Origin: Hofstenia miamia
Lineage: Eukaryota; Xenacoelomorpha; Acoela
Direction: 5' to 3'
Assembly (NCBI GenBank): GCA_004352715.1
Contig: SCFE01000081.1
Span: forward strand, 1,634,537-1,698,536
Length of the DNA: 64,000 nucleotides
Of the stretch, positions 40,569-55,500 are shown piece by piece. The first letter of the stretch is position 1, and each line of letters starts with the position of its first letter. Under the pieces are notes generated by a model that saw nothing but the letters and a program-made list of their open reading frames with translations, was not told where the DNA came from and searched no databases. Position numbers and translations under genes: made by a program.

Positions 40569-43500
40569 AAAAAGAAGCCTAAATCCTAAAATATTGTTTT
40601 TAAGTTTGCTAATGTCTTTTACAAAGTATAATATTTTTTCTTGAGATTCATTATTATATGATAAATCATTGGAGTAAGAAAGGATGATATATTACTTTAA
40701 AACATTTTGAAACTTAAAAAGTTAAATTAATTATGTTGTGTCATACCAAGGAGGTCTTTAATTTCATTTAGTTTTGTCATTGATTCTGCTATGGTAGCTT
40801 TCTTCACAGCTCATTCAACTATCTGTTTATTGCACCAGTAATCGGGCAACATAGGAGGGCAAAGCATGCACTTATAAGGGACTCCTCGATTCAAGTTGTC
40901 CCTTAATACATTCTTAGTTTCCCAAGATATCATATTTTACAAAGTACAATTTGGGAATTTTGAACTCACCAATACCATTACATTTGGTTTTATTGTAGTC
41001 CAGAATGGTTTTATCATCATTTTCGTTGTCTGAGAGAATTCCTTAGGTTGGGCAAAATAATCATTGTTCTGGATATATTGCTGAATAATAATACATAAAA
41101 TTTTCAAATCGATTTTCTGGCTTTAAGAATCAAGAAGTAGAGATTTGGGGGACCTAACAGGTCGCTATAATCCACGACCATTCTGGTGCATATGCCTTCA
41201 CAATGTATTCAAGCAATTGCAAAAAATATGAAGGTTTTATTTGTGCAACACTAGAGGTAGCACAATTGTGAGGTAGCTTCTAGCAATTTACTGTAGTTTT
41301 TAAGCCTACCAGATTTTTTTTCGACATTTCGTTAGGAAAGAGGCTCAAGGAAACCGTTGATAATATTTTGTTCAAGTATTTCCGTGCTCTGCTAACAAAT
41401 ACCTTTTGCAAGCATGCGCACCAACATGATTCCGGGTCTAAGCAAACCCATGGGCAACTTGTGGTCCTCCAAATAATTTTTCCTTGGTTGCAGAAAGCCA
41501 AAAAATCGAATATATGATTGTGCGTTCCGTTGTTCAACAACATATTCAGAACGATGCTTATTTTTCCACCATGAAGATGTTCTTTTATTTATATTTAGCT
41601 TAAAAAACCATGCAAAACCGCAAACAGGCTGTTAAAAACATTATAGACAACTCCATAAACGAATGCTGTGGTATTCGTCTGCTAAAAATCTTGAAATTGA
41701 ACTTTGCAGCATAACATTTGCAGAATGATATTTTGGGAAATTGAGCCTGCTGCTGAGTGGACCCTAACATCAATTTGCAATACGAAGTTCCTCAGAGCTG
41801 CATGCTTAAGCCCTTTTAGATTGTCTTCTTACATTCTATTTTACTGTATATATATGAAAAATTGGATGCTTTAAGTGACGTCATTGACTTTACTCAATAC
41901 TAAGCTCTACTTGAATCATAGTTGGTAATAAATCTACCCCTCTACCTCTGCTCGACCCGACCTCACCCGACGAAATTTTGCCATGCTAGATTATGAGGGA
42001 AGTGGGTTACCCACATATGTGACTCACTGGAGAAAATTTCTACAATTGACTAAATTCTCTACATGATTCTTGGGCCCAGACCTTTTTCAACTATGAATTG
42101 AACTCTCAAATGAGCATGCTATTGAAGATGATGCACATCGGTGCCAGTCCATTACTACATTCATTTGAGTAGTTGGTCCCATTATTACATTCACATTAAA
42201 ATAGCAACCGCTTATTATTTTGTTTATTCCCGTTTTTAAAGTTGGAAATAACGGTGTTTGTTACAGTCAATTAATTAGCGCCAAATTCTCACTTTGACGT
42301 TTGATTGACACTAGCTCCCACGAAAGTCATTATATCTATTATAAGCTGTGACATAAACAAGCATGCCACTTTAATAATTCAAACATTCTAATAATATGAT
42401 TAATCAAGTAAACATGTAGGTGTTTTAGCTTGCTCAGGCCTTTTACGTTTCAAGAAAAAATTTAATCGTAATAAATATGTAATATTACATGCAGTAACTT
42501 AAGCTTAGGTTATTGGAATAATCGACGTCAAGAATATATTTTAATATATTTAGCATGACTTCTAATGGACTTCTGCCATATAAAACACGTTTATATATCC
42601 CAGAAGTCCATGCTTTAAAGCTGGCAGGCACTGCAGCACACATTAAATGTCTGCTAATCGATCGCCATATGTAAAAAATTTTATTTGGTTGAATCTTCGA
42701 CATAAAAAATTTAAAATTTAGCTATCATAAACCCCCTTAGCACAATTTTAATTTCTTATATATATAATGCGATTTTCTCTTAAGAACGCAGCCTGATTAG
42801 AACTAGTAGCACTTATTCAAAAAAATTTTTGGGAATGATTATTATTGCTTAATATAAAATATAATATAATTTGTTGAATTTAATTATTAAAACTTATTAT
42901 AACATAAACTTCATATCTACTATTGGATAATTCTCCTAATAAAATTCAAGAAAAGCATTGAGGAGGCTCTTTGTCGAATACAAGCATAAGAATTTGCATT
43001 GGATTTCTTAAATTTCCAAAAAGTTATAAGAGAGCTTTTAAGTCAACTGCGGGAATTGTATGGTTATAGTCCTTAACTTTGTTATTAGGGAGTAAGAAGC
43101 AATTGAAAAACCAATAGTTTAAGAAATGTATAAATTTAACTGATCGTCCGTTGAAATTTGAAAAAATCCTGTTTGTTAACTGACCACAAGTTGAGGTTTA
43201 GGCCAGGCACATTCCAGGGAGACAGCTTAGCACCACTACTGTTTGTAGTTAGCTTAATCCTTATCACAGAAAAGTTAAAGGAGACAAGCATAGGGTATAA
43301 GTTGGAGAAGAATGGTAGAGCAGTAAATCAACTATGGTACATGGATGACCTGAAGATGTATGCTAGTTCAAGGAAGATGTTGCAGAAGCAAGTGCATACA
43401 TTGGAGAAGGCAAGCAGAGATTCAGGGTTGGAGTTTGGATTAGGAAAGTGTGCAGCAGTGACAATGACTAGAGGCAAGTGTGCGGATGGGGATGGTTTGA

Positions 43501-46500
43501 GGATGAGCAGTGGGGATAAGATTGAGGAAGTCAAGGAGGGGCACAAGTACTTAGGTGTGATAGAGAAGGACAGAACAGATCATGAGGAAATGAAGATGAG
43601 GCTAAGGAAAGAATACAATAGAATAAAAGCAATTAATACATGGGTGATACCAGTGTTGAGATATTCGGCAGGAATAGTTAAATGGAACAAAAATGAACTT
43701 AGGGAGCTAAACAGGGAGACAAGGAAGGTACTAGCAGCAGAGAGGACTTTCAACTTAAGTGAAGATGTTGATATGTTGTACATGGCAAAGCATAAAGGAG
43801 GAAAAGGACTGCTAAATGTGGAGGAAACTGTAGAAGCAGAAGCACTAGGGCCAAAAGAATACGTAGAAGCACAACCTAGAGTATCCCTCCTGGAGGTCAC
43901 TAAGGAGTTAAGGAAGATAAGAACTGAGAGTGAAGGAAAGAAGGTATACCAGAGTAGAATGGAATCTGAGAGACAAACAAGCTATAGGCAGAAGGCAATG
44001 CATGGATAATACTGGAGGAACACAGAAATTTGTGACAGAGAAGAGAGCAACAAGTGATTAAAGAAAGCAGGACTGAAGAGAGAAACAGAAGCACTGATAA
44101 TGGCAGCACAGAAGCAAGCAATAAGAACAAACTGGGTGAAGAAGCATATAGACAGAAGAGTAGAAGTAAGTGATAAGTGTAGGTTATGTAAGAAAGAGGC
44201 GGAGACAGTAGATCATCTGATAGCAGGGTGTGAGAATTTGGCACAGAATCAGTATAAGTTCAAGCATGACAAGGTGGGAAGAATGGTACACTGGAGTTTG
44301 AGCAGGCAGCATGGGTTAGAAGCAGAAGACAAGTGGTATTAGCACAAGCCACAGCGCGTCATAGAAAATGAGAAGGTTAAGATACTGTGGGACTTCAACG
44401 TACAGACAAGCAAGGTGATAGAAGCATGGAGACCAGAATTAGTAGTAGTAGACAAAGAGAAAAGTTTGGGAACAGTGATAGACATAGCAGTACCAAAGCA
44501 CAGGAATGTAGAAAGCAAGGAGAAAGAGAAGATAGACAAGTACAGGGAGTTGGCAGAAGAAATAGAAAGGCTGTGGAAATTAAAGAAGGTTAAAGTAATC
44601 CCGGTAGTTGTATGAGCACTAGGAGCAGTAAGTAAGATACATAAGAGATACTTGGAGGAGTTGGGAGTACCAAAGTGGGGAGAAGCAGTAGCACAGAAGG
44701 CAGCATTGTTAGGAACAGCTAGTGTCCTGAGGCAAGCTCTCAGACTCCCTGGGAACTGGTGAGTTCCCCAAGCTGAGAGGGATACCAGCATGAAGCTGTG
44801 AGAAACAAGAATAATAATAGTCTTTAATCAAATCAGTAAATTACAACTGATTTATAGAATAAATAATACAAATTTAAAAATGATGAAAGAATCGGAAATG
44901 TCTATCAAGAAATATTCATAAATATTTCTCCTTATTTAGATATTGTCCAGTGGGGAGTAGGGTTCTTAACCTCTGACCGTATGTTGTCCTAGAAGGAAGA
45001 ATATCATAAAGAATGGGATCTGAACATTCCGAAATGACTTTAAAAAGTTTGTCATCTTCAGCTTTAGCTACACGCTTAATAGGTACATATTCATTAGTAA
45101 TACCTGCATATTGAGCTCTTCGGAATACTGATTCAATTTTCTCAAGATGATAGTTAGGGGAACCACCCCAAACTTGAATTCAATAATAAAGAATTGGCTC
45201 AACCAACTGTTTGAATAGCATAGTCAATTCATGTTTTGCACAGTTCATATGCTTGAGCTTTAGCAACAAAAACAATTGCCTGGATGCTTTTTTTATGCTA
45301 TTCTTAATATGGGGTGCAAAAGATAAAGTCTCAGTAAATTGAATACCCAGCATTTGTATTTCATTAAAGCGTTGTTCAATATATTTGTACGAAAGAAGGG
45401 ATTGTGAAAAAGATAGTTCAATATCTTTAGAGAAAATTGATGTAAATAATTTTGTATTATTGTTTGTAAAAGTTGCAAAATAATTTAAATTGAAACAAGC
45501 AACATTTGTTTCTCCGATAATAGAGTAATGGTCTGTAAATTCAATAGAATTATTTATAAAACTGATTTCTAAATTTGTGTCATTAGTGAATATTAAATCT
45601 AAGATATTCCCTTGAATATGAGTTTCTTGATGAACTATTTGATTAAGATTTAATGAAACCAGCATATCTAAGATGTCTTGATTATAGTCGTTACAAGATA
45701 TTCCGGAAATAGAGTCAATTTTTTGGAAAATGGAAGTCACCAAAGACATTATCCTGCGATCATAGCTCATATATTGCTTAACAAATTCATTATAAACGTA
45801 CAATAGGTATTCTTCAAATTTCATCCTATATTTGCTTCCAATAGGTTACAAATCAAAACAGAAAATGAGTGAAATGCAGAGCTCATCTAAGAGTATAGCA
45901 TGCCATCCAATTCAACAATAGGGAATCCTTAATTATTGCATGACTAAGAAATGATCAAAAAAGTATGATGCAATCACCATGTTGGTAATTTATTCTTTTA
46001 GAAGAATTTGCCCTTTGCAAACTTGATGTAGGTAAAACAAATTCTTCTTTTGAAGTATGCAAATTTTCAGTAATGCATGAAATAGGAATGTTACATGGAA
46101 TGAATACCTCAGTAATTTGGACAGAAATTATGCTTCTAATATTTACACAGAAAAATCGTATAGTAAAACAATATTTATCTAGTCATATTTGTGTAATCAA
46201 CTGTCTACAAATAATTCTAAATTCTTTATTAGAATTCTTTTCTTGTCAACACCATTTTGGTTACGTTCATGTCTTTTATTGGTTAAGTTTTTTGTATACT
46301 TTGCGGTCATTCTCATTTAATGCTTCTTTTATAGAAAAATTTTTCTTTTGTCCCAAAAACTATTTAGTTCCATGATAATTTGGCGATTTTTATCTCTTGT
46401 AAGTGCTTACCAATTCTGTGTAAATTGATGAATTGATTTGCACATTTAATGTTTAGAAATTCTAAAATGTCATCTAATTGTTCTTCATCAAACTTCATTC

Positions 46501-49491
46501 TTTCATTCGTTTTTAACCATGTTTTTCATGGACACCAAGAAATATTAATTTATTTTTCATATCATTGCTCTTAAAACTCATAAAACTATTAGAAGTACTA
46601 CATGTTTCATTTTCATTTGAAAAATTTTTAAAGAATCAATTTCATGCGCCAATGTTTTTTGTAATCGTTATAAATCGTTAATCTGGTAATTCAATATATT
46701 AAAGAATAGCAATCAGATTTCCAATAAACTTTATCACTATCAAAACAAGCAGTACAAAAAGGTAAAAAGGTTTTTGATATTTCATAACGGATTCTATGCA
46801 TGAGGAAGACAATTTGGTACATTTCTTAGTCTAGTGGAGCACAGTTTTAAAGAAACATTTAATGCAATATGAGTCCGTAATCTCATTGCTAGAAGTTCGA
46901 CAACGTAAAAACTCACTTTTTTGTGAGTGATGTGTAAGAAAATTTTAATTAGCAAAATATAAAATTACAACAACTTACGAGGGAAAATTAATGACTTGTA
47001 ATGTAGATTACCTAATAAAGGTTGCCCAAAGTTGATTTTAAAAAATCTATAAAATATTTGCTCTTTAAAAATATATATTTTGGCATGGGCACTACTGCAG
47101 GCACATAATTACAGATATGCCATTACATTAGGAAAATTTTCTATTGAAATTTGAGGTAACATTGAAATTTATTAAAATTATTCAATATTGTAGAAAATTA
47201 TAATCTAATTGGGTCTGGGACAGAGCATGTTGTAATTGTTGGTCATATTAAATTGAATCTGTACAAAATGAGAAACATGATTAAGTAAATCGCAAAAATG
47301 TCGAAAAACTAACCTTGCATATCTCTTCTAGATTTGCAAATATTTTGATAGGTTCCATGTCTAGCAAAAACCCTTCACATTGTATGGTCTTCAAAGGTTC
47401 AAGAAACACCTGAAAATGCGCTATATAAAGGTTCAATTTATGTAGCATAGCTTCAAATAGTATAAAGATATTAAATAACATGAGATGACTTTCAAAAAAA
47501 TTGAATCAACATATAATAGAAAATCTTAAAAATTAGCTTTGAAAATACAGTTCTCGTGAATGTAATCACTGACATCAACGATTGAATATTTTTCAAATAT
47601 TTATTTGAATAAACTTTTTTTAAAAAGTTTCGCAAACAGCAGTAAGAACATTTTTTGCATTATAGCAATAACAAACGAAGACTACAAAGTTTATACGGAT
47701 TTTGTGCTGTGAAAAGAGCATACTCGTGAATAGTTTGTTTAAAAAGCTAGCATCTTGCTGTATGGCTGAATTGAATTTGTGGATAATATAATTTTCAAAT
47801 TCCATGGGATATGGATTTTTCCAAATTCAAAATAGAAACAAAATTTAGCAGCAAAGAAAATGAATTGAAATTTGCCAACAACGGAAGTTGAAATCCTAAT
47901 TTTCATTACTTATTGATACCTTAAGAAAATTTTTATTCAAACGTAATTTCTTAAGTTAAACATCACTTACGCTTGATATTACCATCAGATGATCAATGAG
48001 GTAATTAAGTTCAGCAGAGAATAACTCCCAAACAGAATCTCTGCGTTTGTATTCTGGATCGTTGGGATCAGTGCATTCCTCACAAACGGGATTGAGATCG
48101 TTCTGTAACACAGACCAATGTTTATCCTAAATTTTGCAAATATTTTAAAAAATAAATATTTTAAAAACTTGGAAAAATTACAAGCTTGTGTCTCAGTTTT
48201 TGAAGAAATAGAAATTCAATCATTAACTCTGAAGATAATGGATTTGCTTATGGCTTCAGTCCAATATTTCTCAAAGTGTAAATGACATCGACAAAAATCT
48301 CAGCCCAAGAACTGCCTGGCACAGTTTATTTAAATTTATTCCAACTCAGCCCATTTTTGCCTCATTTTTCTGATACTTGCCAAAACATTTCTTCAATTTT
48401 TCAGTTTGGTAAGCCAAAGTTGGGTTTGTTCGAAACATATAGTAAAATCTACATCTGAAATTAAAAATCATAGATTACATCTTAGAAAAATCTATTATAG
48501 GAATGTAAAATTTCAAAATGTGAGTCATTGCTTATAAATTATATAGCGTTCATTGCATTTGGATGGACTTGTGAACACTATTGCGCAATAATCTGTTATT
48601 TTGAAATATCGACTCATCGGTTGAAGCCCGGCCGAGATGAACCTTGCGATATATTCGACAATAGACTGTTGATAGTAAACATCAATATCCTCAGCTTCAC
48701 TTGCAGGCTTATTCTAATGAGTAATTTCAAAAAAACAAAGCTAATACAGAATCAATTTTAAATTTAAAAAATATGACGCAACATTGCAACCAGAAAGTTG
48801 TTGATTATACTAAGTTTATTATATACAATTTACTAACAACCAAGTGCATTGCTACCAATAAACGTTAAGTATGAATTTGTGTCGAAGAATGTACTGAAAT
48901 TTCGTAGGGCATATTCCATAGGGATTCAATATGAAAAAAATATTTGTATTACATTGAATTCAATACGATAAATTATGCGGTCTACGTGTGTATCCTTTTT
49001 CATATGTGGAGTAATCCACTAATTGTAGCAGATTGGTAAGACAAGAGCAGCTTATTAGGTACCAGACATGTTATTACTAATATTAAAGAAGCAATCCTAA
49101 TAATAACAAAAATCGGAGCTTAGAAACTTAGTATTTTTTAACGGGTAAATATTTCAAAAATATTTATATTTCTTACTAAATTGCAGCTTGATTGAAAAAT
49201 ACCCTTAGGTCTTTTAAGTGATGATCGATTGGAACACGTTTCAATAGAGCTAGAGTTGTTGTGAATGATGCCTTCTCAGTGTTCTAAAATAGAGCATTAA
49301 TACACTTACACAAAAAATCTCTTGTTTTTCTTATAAATCAATTTCATATTATGAAAATAGAAATTACGGAATTTTTAGTTATTAATTTCATATTTGAAAG
49401 CTTGCTTGTTTTCCTAGTAGAAAAATAAGCATTTTTAAATACTGTCAAAAAGTGAATAATAGTGATGATTATCATCATAACTTTAAAACAC

Positions 49492-49533
<42 letters not shown>

Positions 49534-52500
49534 AATCAATATTATCTTAACGTTAATTTTGATAATAATATTTTTAAATAAAGTTGTTTACAAAGTTAAT
49601 GAAATAATAACAAGTGTACAATAACTTAGTAATTACAAAAGAAAGAGATTCAATATCAAAGCAAACACATATATGAAATTAAAAAAGATTTGCTTCTTCA
49701 TGATTGATAGATAATGTAGCTTAGAGAATATTGCACATAGGTATAGAAAAAATCATTGCAACATCATCAACTGTGCTTGAGAATCATTATTTGGAAATCT
49801 AATATTATCATCAAATGTGACATAACTTGAAACGAATGAAACTTGAAGTGACGTTTTAGTCTAATTACTACAATTGCGGAGGATGGGGTTACCTTCTGAG
49901 AGGTCAGAAATAGTTGCTGGAAGAATTGCTTGATTACTAACTTATGTTCATTGTTAACTGTTAACAGACCCAGATGCAGGTATGGACCAATAACATTGAT
50001 TATCTTGTAACAACAGGAAACTAGACAATTGATTTCAATTCCAACAATAGATGGCAGTCAAGAGCAACTGCACTATTGGGCTAAGTTCACATCCATAGTG
50101 TTGTTGCGGGAAATTAGAATTACAAAATTTATATCCAGTTGAGGAGAAACACATTTGGCCCTTCCCCTAAATTTTTTGGTGCACGAGACCACTGCATGTA
50201 GATGAGGGTAATTTAGGAAGCTCAATCTTGACAGTGCATTAGAAATTACAAAAACTCTTCAATCAGTCTTTGATATAACATGAAGTTCCTTGAACTCTTT
50301 ATATTAAGCCTCCAAGTTGTACTAGAAACATGATCCTCCCTGAAGATATCCATTGCAAACATCGGAATTTATAAATAAAATTTGCAGCAAGTTGTTAAAT
50401 TTTGTCTTTATCTATCCAATACACTAATATTATTGAGGGACCATTTTATTCCATAAAATTCAAGAAAACTACTCAGTAAAAAGCTTATTCTCTTAGGCTG
50501 GGTCGAATAAAATATATGCAGAATTACCATAGAGCATTATAGAGTTGAACAATAATTTGCTCTTAGTTGAAGACCTCTACCAATTTGCATTAAGTGTTAT
50601 AGCAAGGAAAACTAAATTAAAATATGTATTATTTTAAGTGTTAAGCTAACTGTATTCTTAAGAATTCGTATACAATACCAGTGGCGAGGATGAGGGGGGC
50701 TTGGGAACAATAGCTCCCTAAATGCAATAGATAGCCCTCCCCAAACGTAATATAGCCAGCCCCAATATTTAAAATATAAACTTATATAATAAAATAATGG
50801 AAAAGGTTTCATGCTTTCATTTTTAAATTATCTTTCAATAATATTTAAGGAAAAATTTGCCATATTTGGTCCAAGTGGTGACCCCATTGAAATTCTATTA
50901 ATTTTTTTGTAGATTTTGCCATTGAAGATGAAATGGGTATTCGTGCAGGAAAGTTTCAAAAGTGTTCTTAAACTTTTATGATTCATTGGTAAATTTTCTT
51001 CTGGTATTATATTTATTATATGATCTATAGTGTCCTCAATGGGAATGTTGGTGAAAAGCGATTTTATGTCTAAACTACACATTATGCTCTCAGAAAGTTT
51101 TAAAGCTGAATTTTCGTTGTCTAACTTTTGAAGGAAATCTTTTGTGCTTTCAAGATTATATTCCTTTGGGATGAATTCTTTAAGTATTTCATCCATTTTT
51201 TTTTGCTAAATTATCATTCTACGAACAATAATTGAAGAAATGAAAACAAAGATCAAAAACGATAATGAAGAAATACAGTCAATAGATGCTACAACTACAA
51301 TAATTGAATGTGCAAAGTATAGCATAGAAAGAGAAATTTCAAAAACAAAAGCAAACCATGAAAAGAAACTAACAAATCTAAAGTACAAAAATGAAACATT
51401 TCGTGTCAAAAATACTGTAGTGAATCTTTCAAATCGAAATCTTACTAAATTGGAAGAAGAAGCACTGTCATATGGAATGAATATGACTTGGTTTAAAAAG
51501 CTTAACGTTACAAGTTATAAAATTTCAACGAACTCATGTTTAGAAACATTTCAAGACAATGTAAGTTCAGAAATGAAATTGAGGAATTTAAAACAGAAGT
51601 TAAATCAATATTTGCTAAATACATGAGAAATCCGATTAAAATACCTAAGAAAATCGTAGATTTAGTAAATACATTAAGAAAATTATCTGAAAATGAAAGC
51701 ATTTATATTTGTGGCTTTAGTAAAGGCAATGACATATTAGTATGTAATAAAGAAGATTACATTGATAAAATAAATGACATATTACTGGACAATTCTAAAT
51801 TTCAAAAGATGAATTCTGAAAATTTAACAAAGACATTTATTAATGAAGAAGAAAAATTGAGTAATACTCTAAGAAATTTGTGTAACAATTATGAAATTTC
51901 AAAAGATTTCTTAAATCAAACTCGTAGTTGTGGCTGCACTCCTCATTTGTATGGTCTTCCAAAAGTGCATAAAAATACTTAAAAAATTTATCCCAAAGGA
52001 ATATAATCTTGAATGCACAAAAGATTTCCTTCAAAAGTTAGACAACGAAAATTCAGCTTTAAAACTTTCTGAGAGCATAATGTGTAGCTTACACATATAA
52101 TCGCTTTTCACCAACATTCCTATTCAAGAAACTATAGATCATATAATAAATATAATACCAGAAGAAAATTTACCAATGAATCATAAAAGTTTAAGAACTC
52201 TTTTGACAATTGCCTGCACGAATACCCATTTCATCGTCAATGGAAAATCTACAAAGAAATTATTAGAATTGCAATGAGGTCACCATTTGGAGCAACTATG
52301 GCAAATTTTTGCTTAAATATTATTGAAAGACAATTTTAAAATGAAAGCATGAAACCTTTTCCATTATTTTATTCTCGCTATGTGGATGATATATTTTGCA
52401 TAGTTAATTCTGATGACGATGTAAAATTATTTCATTCCAAGATTACAACGTATTAAAACCAATGAAATTTACAATAGAACATGTAGAAAATAATAGGTTG

Positions 52501-55500
52501 ACATTTCTAAATACAACCTTAACTAGAACATCAAGAAAAATCGAATATGAGTGGCATAAGAATTCAACTAACACTGGACTGTACATACCTTACAACTCTT
52601 ATTGTAGTCCTCAACATAAAATCAATACTATAAAGACTTTCATCAACAAATCCTATATAACATCATCAAATTATAAGAACTTAACAGCAGCAATAGATGA
52701 AATAGTTACCATTCTTACAAAAAACGGATATCCACAAAAACTTTTACAGAAAGAAATTGATAAAATATTTAATCAAGAAAAGAAATTGAAAAATTCATTG
52801 CCTGAAAACATCTATTGGAAGTTGCCTTACATTGAAAGAAATTTTATTTACCTTAAAATGAAATTAAAACATCTAAACGCAAATTGAAAGCTAACCAACG
52901 CTAACGTCTTTTAAAACATCAAACATTTTAAAAAGTGAAGACGTACTTCCATTATTTCTGGAATCATGAGTTGTATACAAATATCAATGTGATGAGTGTG
53001 ATGACCCATACATAAGTGAGACCAAAAGGCATATGGAAGTTGGAATCAAAGAACATATGAGAGACCACCTAAGATCAGAAATATTCTGCCATCGACATCA
53101 AAAGAAAAAAGAAAGCTTTAAAATTATAATGAAAACAAAATTTACGAAAATAGGAGAAGCAATTACCATCAATGCAACAACAGATAAAAGTAAACTATTA
53201 AATAGACAGAAAGAACTTAACATCTCCAAATTATTCTAATATAATGCATCTTAACATTAAGCTTAACTTTTTAGAATATTACCACCATTTTACTGATGAA
53301 GAGACTATCTATCGCTACCTGTCTAATATATGTGATTAAATTTTGTTTTAATTTCAAATATGAAAAATCTCAGAAGAATTAGTTTCATAAATATATATAT
53401 ATATANNNNNNNNNNNNNNNNNNNNNNNNNNNNNNNNNNNNNNNNNNNNNNNNNNNNNNNNNNNNATATATATATATATATATATATTAGCTTATATGTG
53501 GCTGGTTTCCACAAACGCTTTAGCCCCACTAAATATTGTATGTCAGCCTCGCCTATGATAATATCCAATTAGGGGGCTTTTTCAGTTTTGATAATGCTAC
53601 ACAATTATAGACAAACATGGTTTTATATTTTGCTATACTTTATCAATAAATCAATATTAATTTGTGTTTAAATCGTAAAACGCAATTTGTTATCGCTTTG
53701 TTTCTGCATGGCGAAGTAAAATTTTAATTACCAGAGGCAGAAATTAGTGCAATTACAATAAATAAACAAATGCTGGGAGCGATCAGAAGAGAGAGCGAGA
53801 GAACGAGTACTTTCTGTTTATCAATGCAGTGCAAATGATAAGAATTGTGTGCTATCAAAGTAGCCGGAGAGTAAGAAAGAACGACATCCAACTTGAATTA
53901 TCTCCTTCTTTTTAACAGAGGAACTGAGGAATAAGGCATATTTCATATACCAGTGAATTCATTATATGATGAAAGAATTAGTAAAATTAATATCTCCAAT
54001 AATTAAACATTCATGAAAAATTATTTATGACACTATCTTGCGCTTCATTGGTCAAAGCTTTTTAGCACTAAAAGATTTCTTTTAAGTGCACTAAATGTTA
54101 ACGCACAGTAAGCATGTGGTTATGTGATATAAATTTCAAGCCTTACCCACATTATATATTTAAGTACAATATATGTACATGTGTAAATTAATCATTTATA
54201 TATTTACATATAATGATGCAAGTACATATATATATATATNNNNNNNNNNNNNNNNNNNNNNNNNNNNNNNNNNNNNNNNNNNNNNNNNNNNNNNNNNNNN
54301 NNNNNNNNNNNNNNNNNNNNNNNNNNNNNNNNNNNNNNNNNNNNNNNNNNNNNNNNNNNNNNNNNNNNNNNNNNNNNNNNNNNNNNNNNNNNNNNNNNNN
54401 NNNNNNNNNNNNNNNNNNNNNNNNNNATATATATATATATATATATATACATTTCAGGAATTATTGATTCCAATTAGATTAATTCATTACAAACTTCTTG
54501 ACAATGTGCACGAAATACAAAAACATACAATGTTTAAAAAAACCCTTTGCTGCATTAGAATTATTCAGTTTTCCTCAATTTTAAGCAGGAATTTCCAAAT
54601 TTACTACCAACCTGCTCTACTACAATTGCTGTAAGATTTGACAATTTGCAAGGCACAGGTTTATATTGAAAGTCAATTTTCAAATAGCATTGGCAAGGAC
54701 ATTAATATAATATTAACGTCCTTGGTATTTGCTACTTTTAATGTATAATATAGTAATTAAGTTTGTAGAATCTTGATTCAGTTGCTATTTAAATAATTTC
54801 ACGCTATGGCAAACTATCTACACTTTAATATTGGTAAGATTTCATAGATAAATTCCAAAAATTAACCTTAAAAATTTTTTCAGAAAAAACGAGGTATTCC
54901 AGACTACAAGAGCAAAATTTTGAAAATTAATACACTCATAAGACAGAAATTTTATGAAGACATGTTAATATAAATCCTCCTTGCAATGAATCTGGGAATA
55001 TTCAATTATATTGTTTGTTTGTTGAATATTAAGACTTAGCAATTAAAATATATTTAAACTGACAATAAATTTCTCTTTTGCACTAACATTAATCGCGAAT
55101 CTTGGGAAGATATCGTAAAATCAATTTACCTTACAAATCAAAGTATTATCAATGACACACGCTACTAAATCTCATTTCTTGATGAAACAGAGTTGCAAAT
55201 GTAACTACATTTTATAGGCTCAAGCCCAATTCAATTTTTGAAACCCAAACCCAAGTAAATTGTAATATAAAACAGTAATTTAAATTTGACTCAATATCAT
55301 CAATATGTGATGTATATATGGAAACAATCCATATAAGAAATTGAAAAGAAACTAGTTCTGGCTCTTAAATAACAACTTTATTGTTTTTTTTAAATACCCA
55401 AGTACTTTATTGATTTTCCAAGAATCCTAAATGATAATTACGACAAACTAGCAATTCACTATTGGTACAGTCAGTTTATTTTGTCCTTTTTAAACGTTAA

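Noticed and set aside
46073-46375. 100-codon plus-strand frame
   Set aside because: Phe/Ser/Leu-rich composition from AT-rich DNA; no motif, and the opposite strand looks like old transposon debris.
49898-49921. 24-bp minus-strand segment with splice-like ends (QLFLTSQK)
   Set aside because: Phase fits but there is no homology, and adjacent RhoGEF exons join without it.
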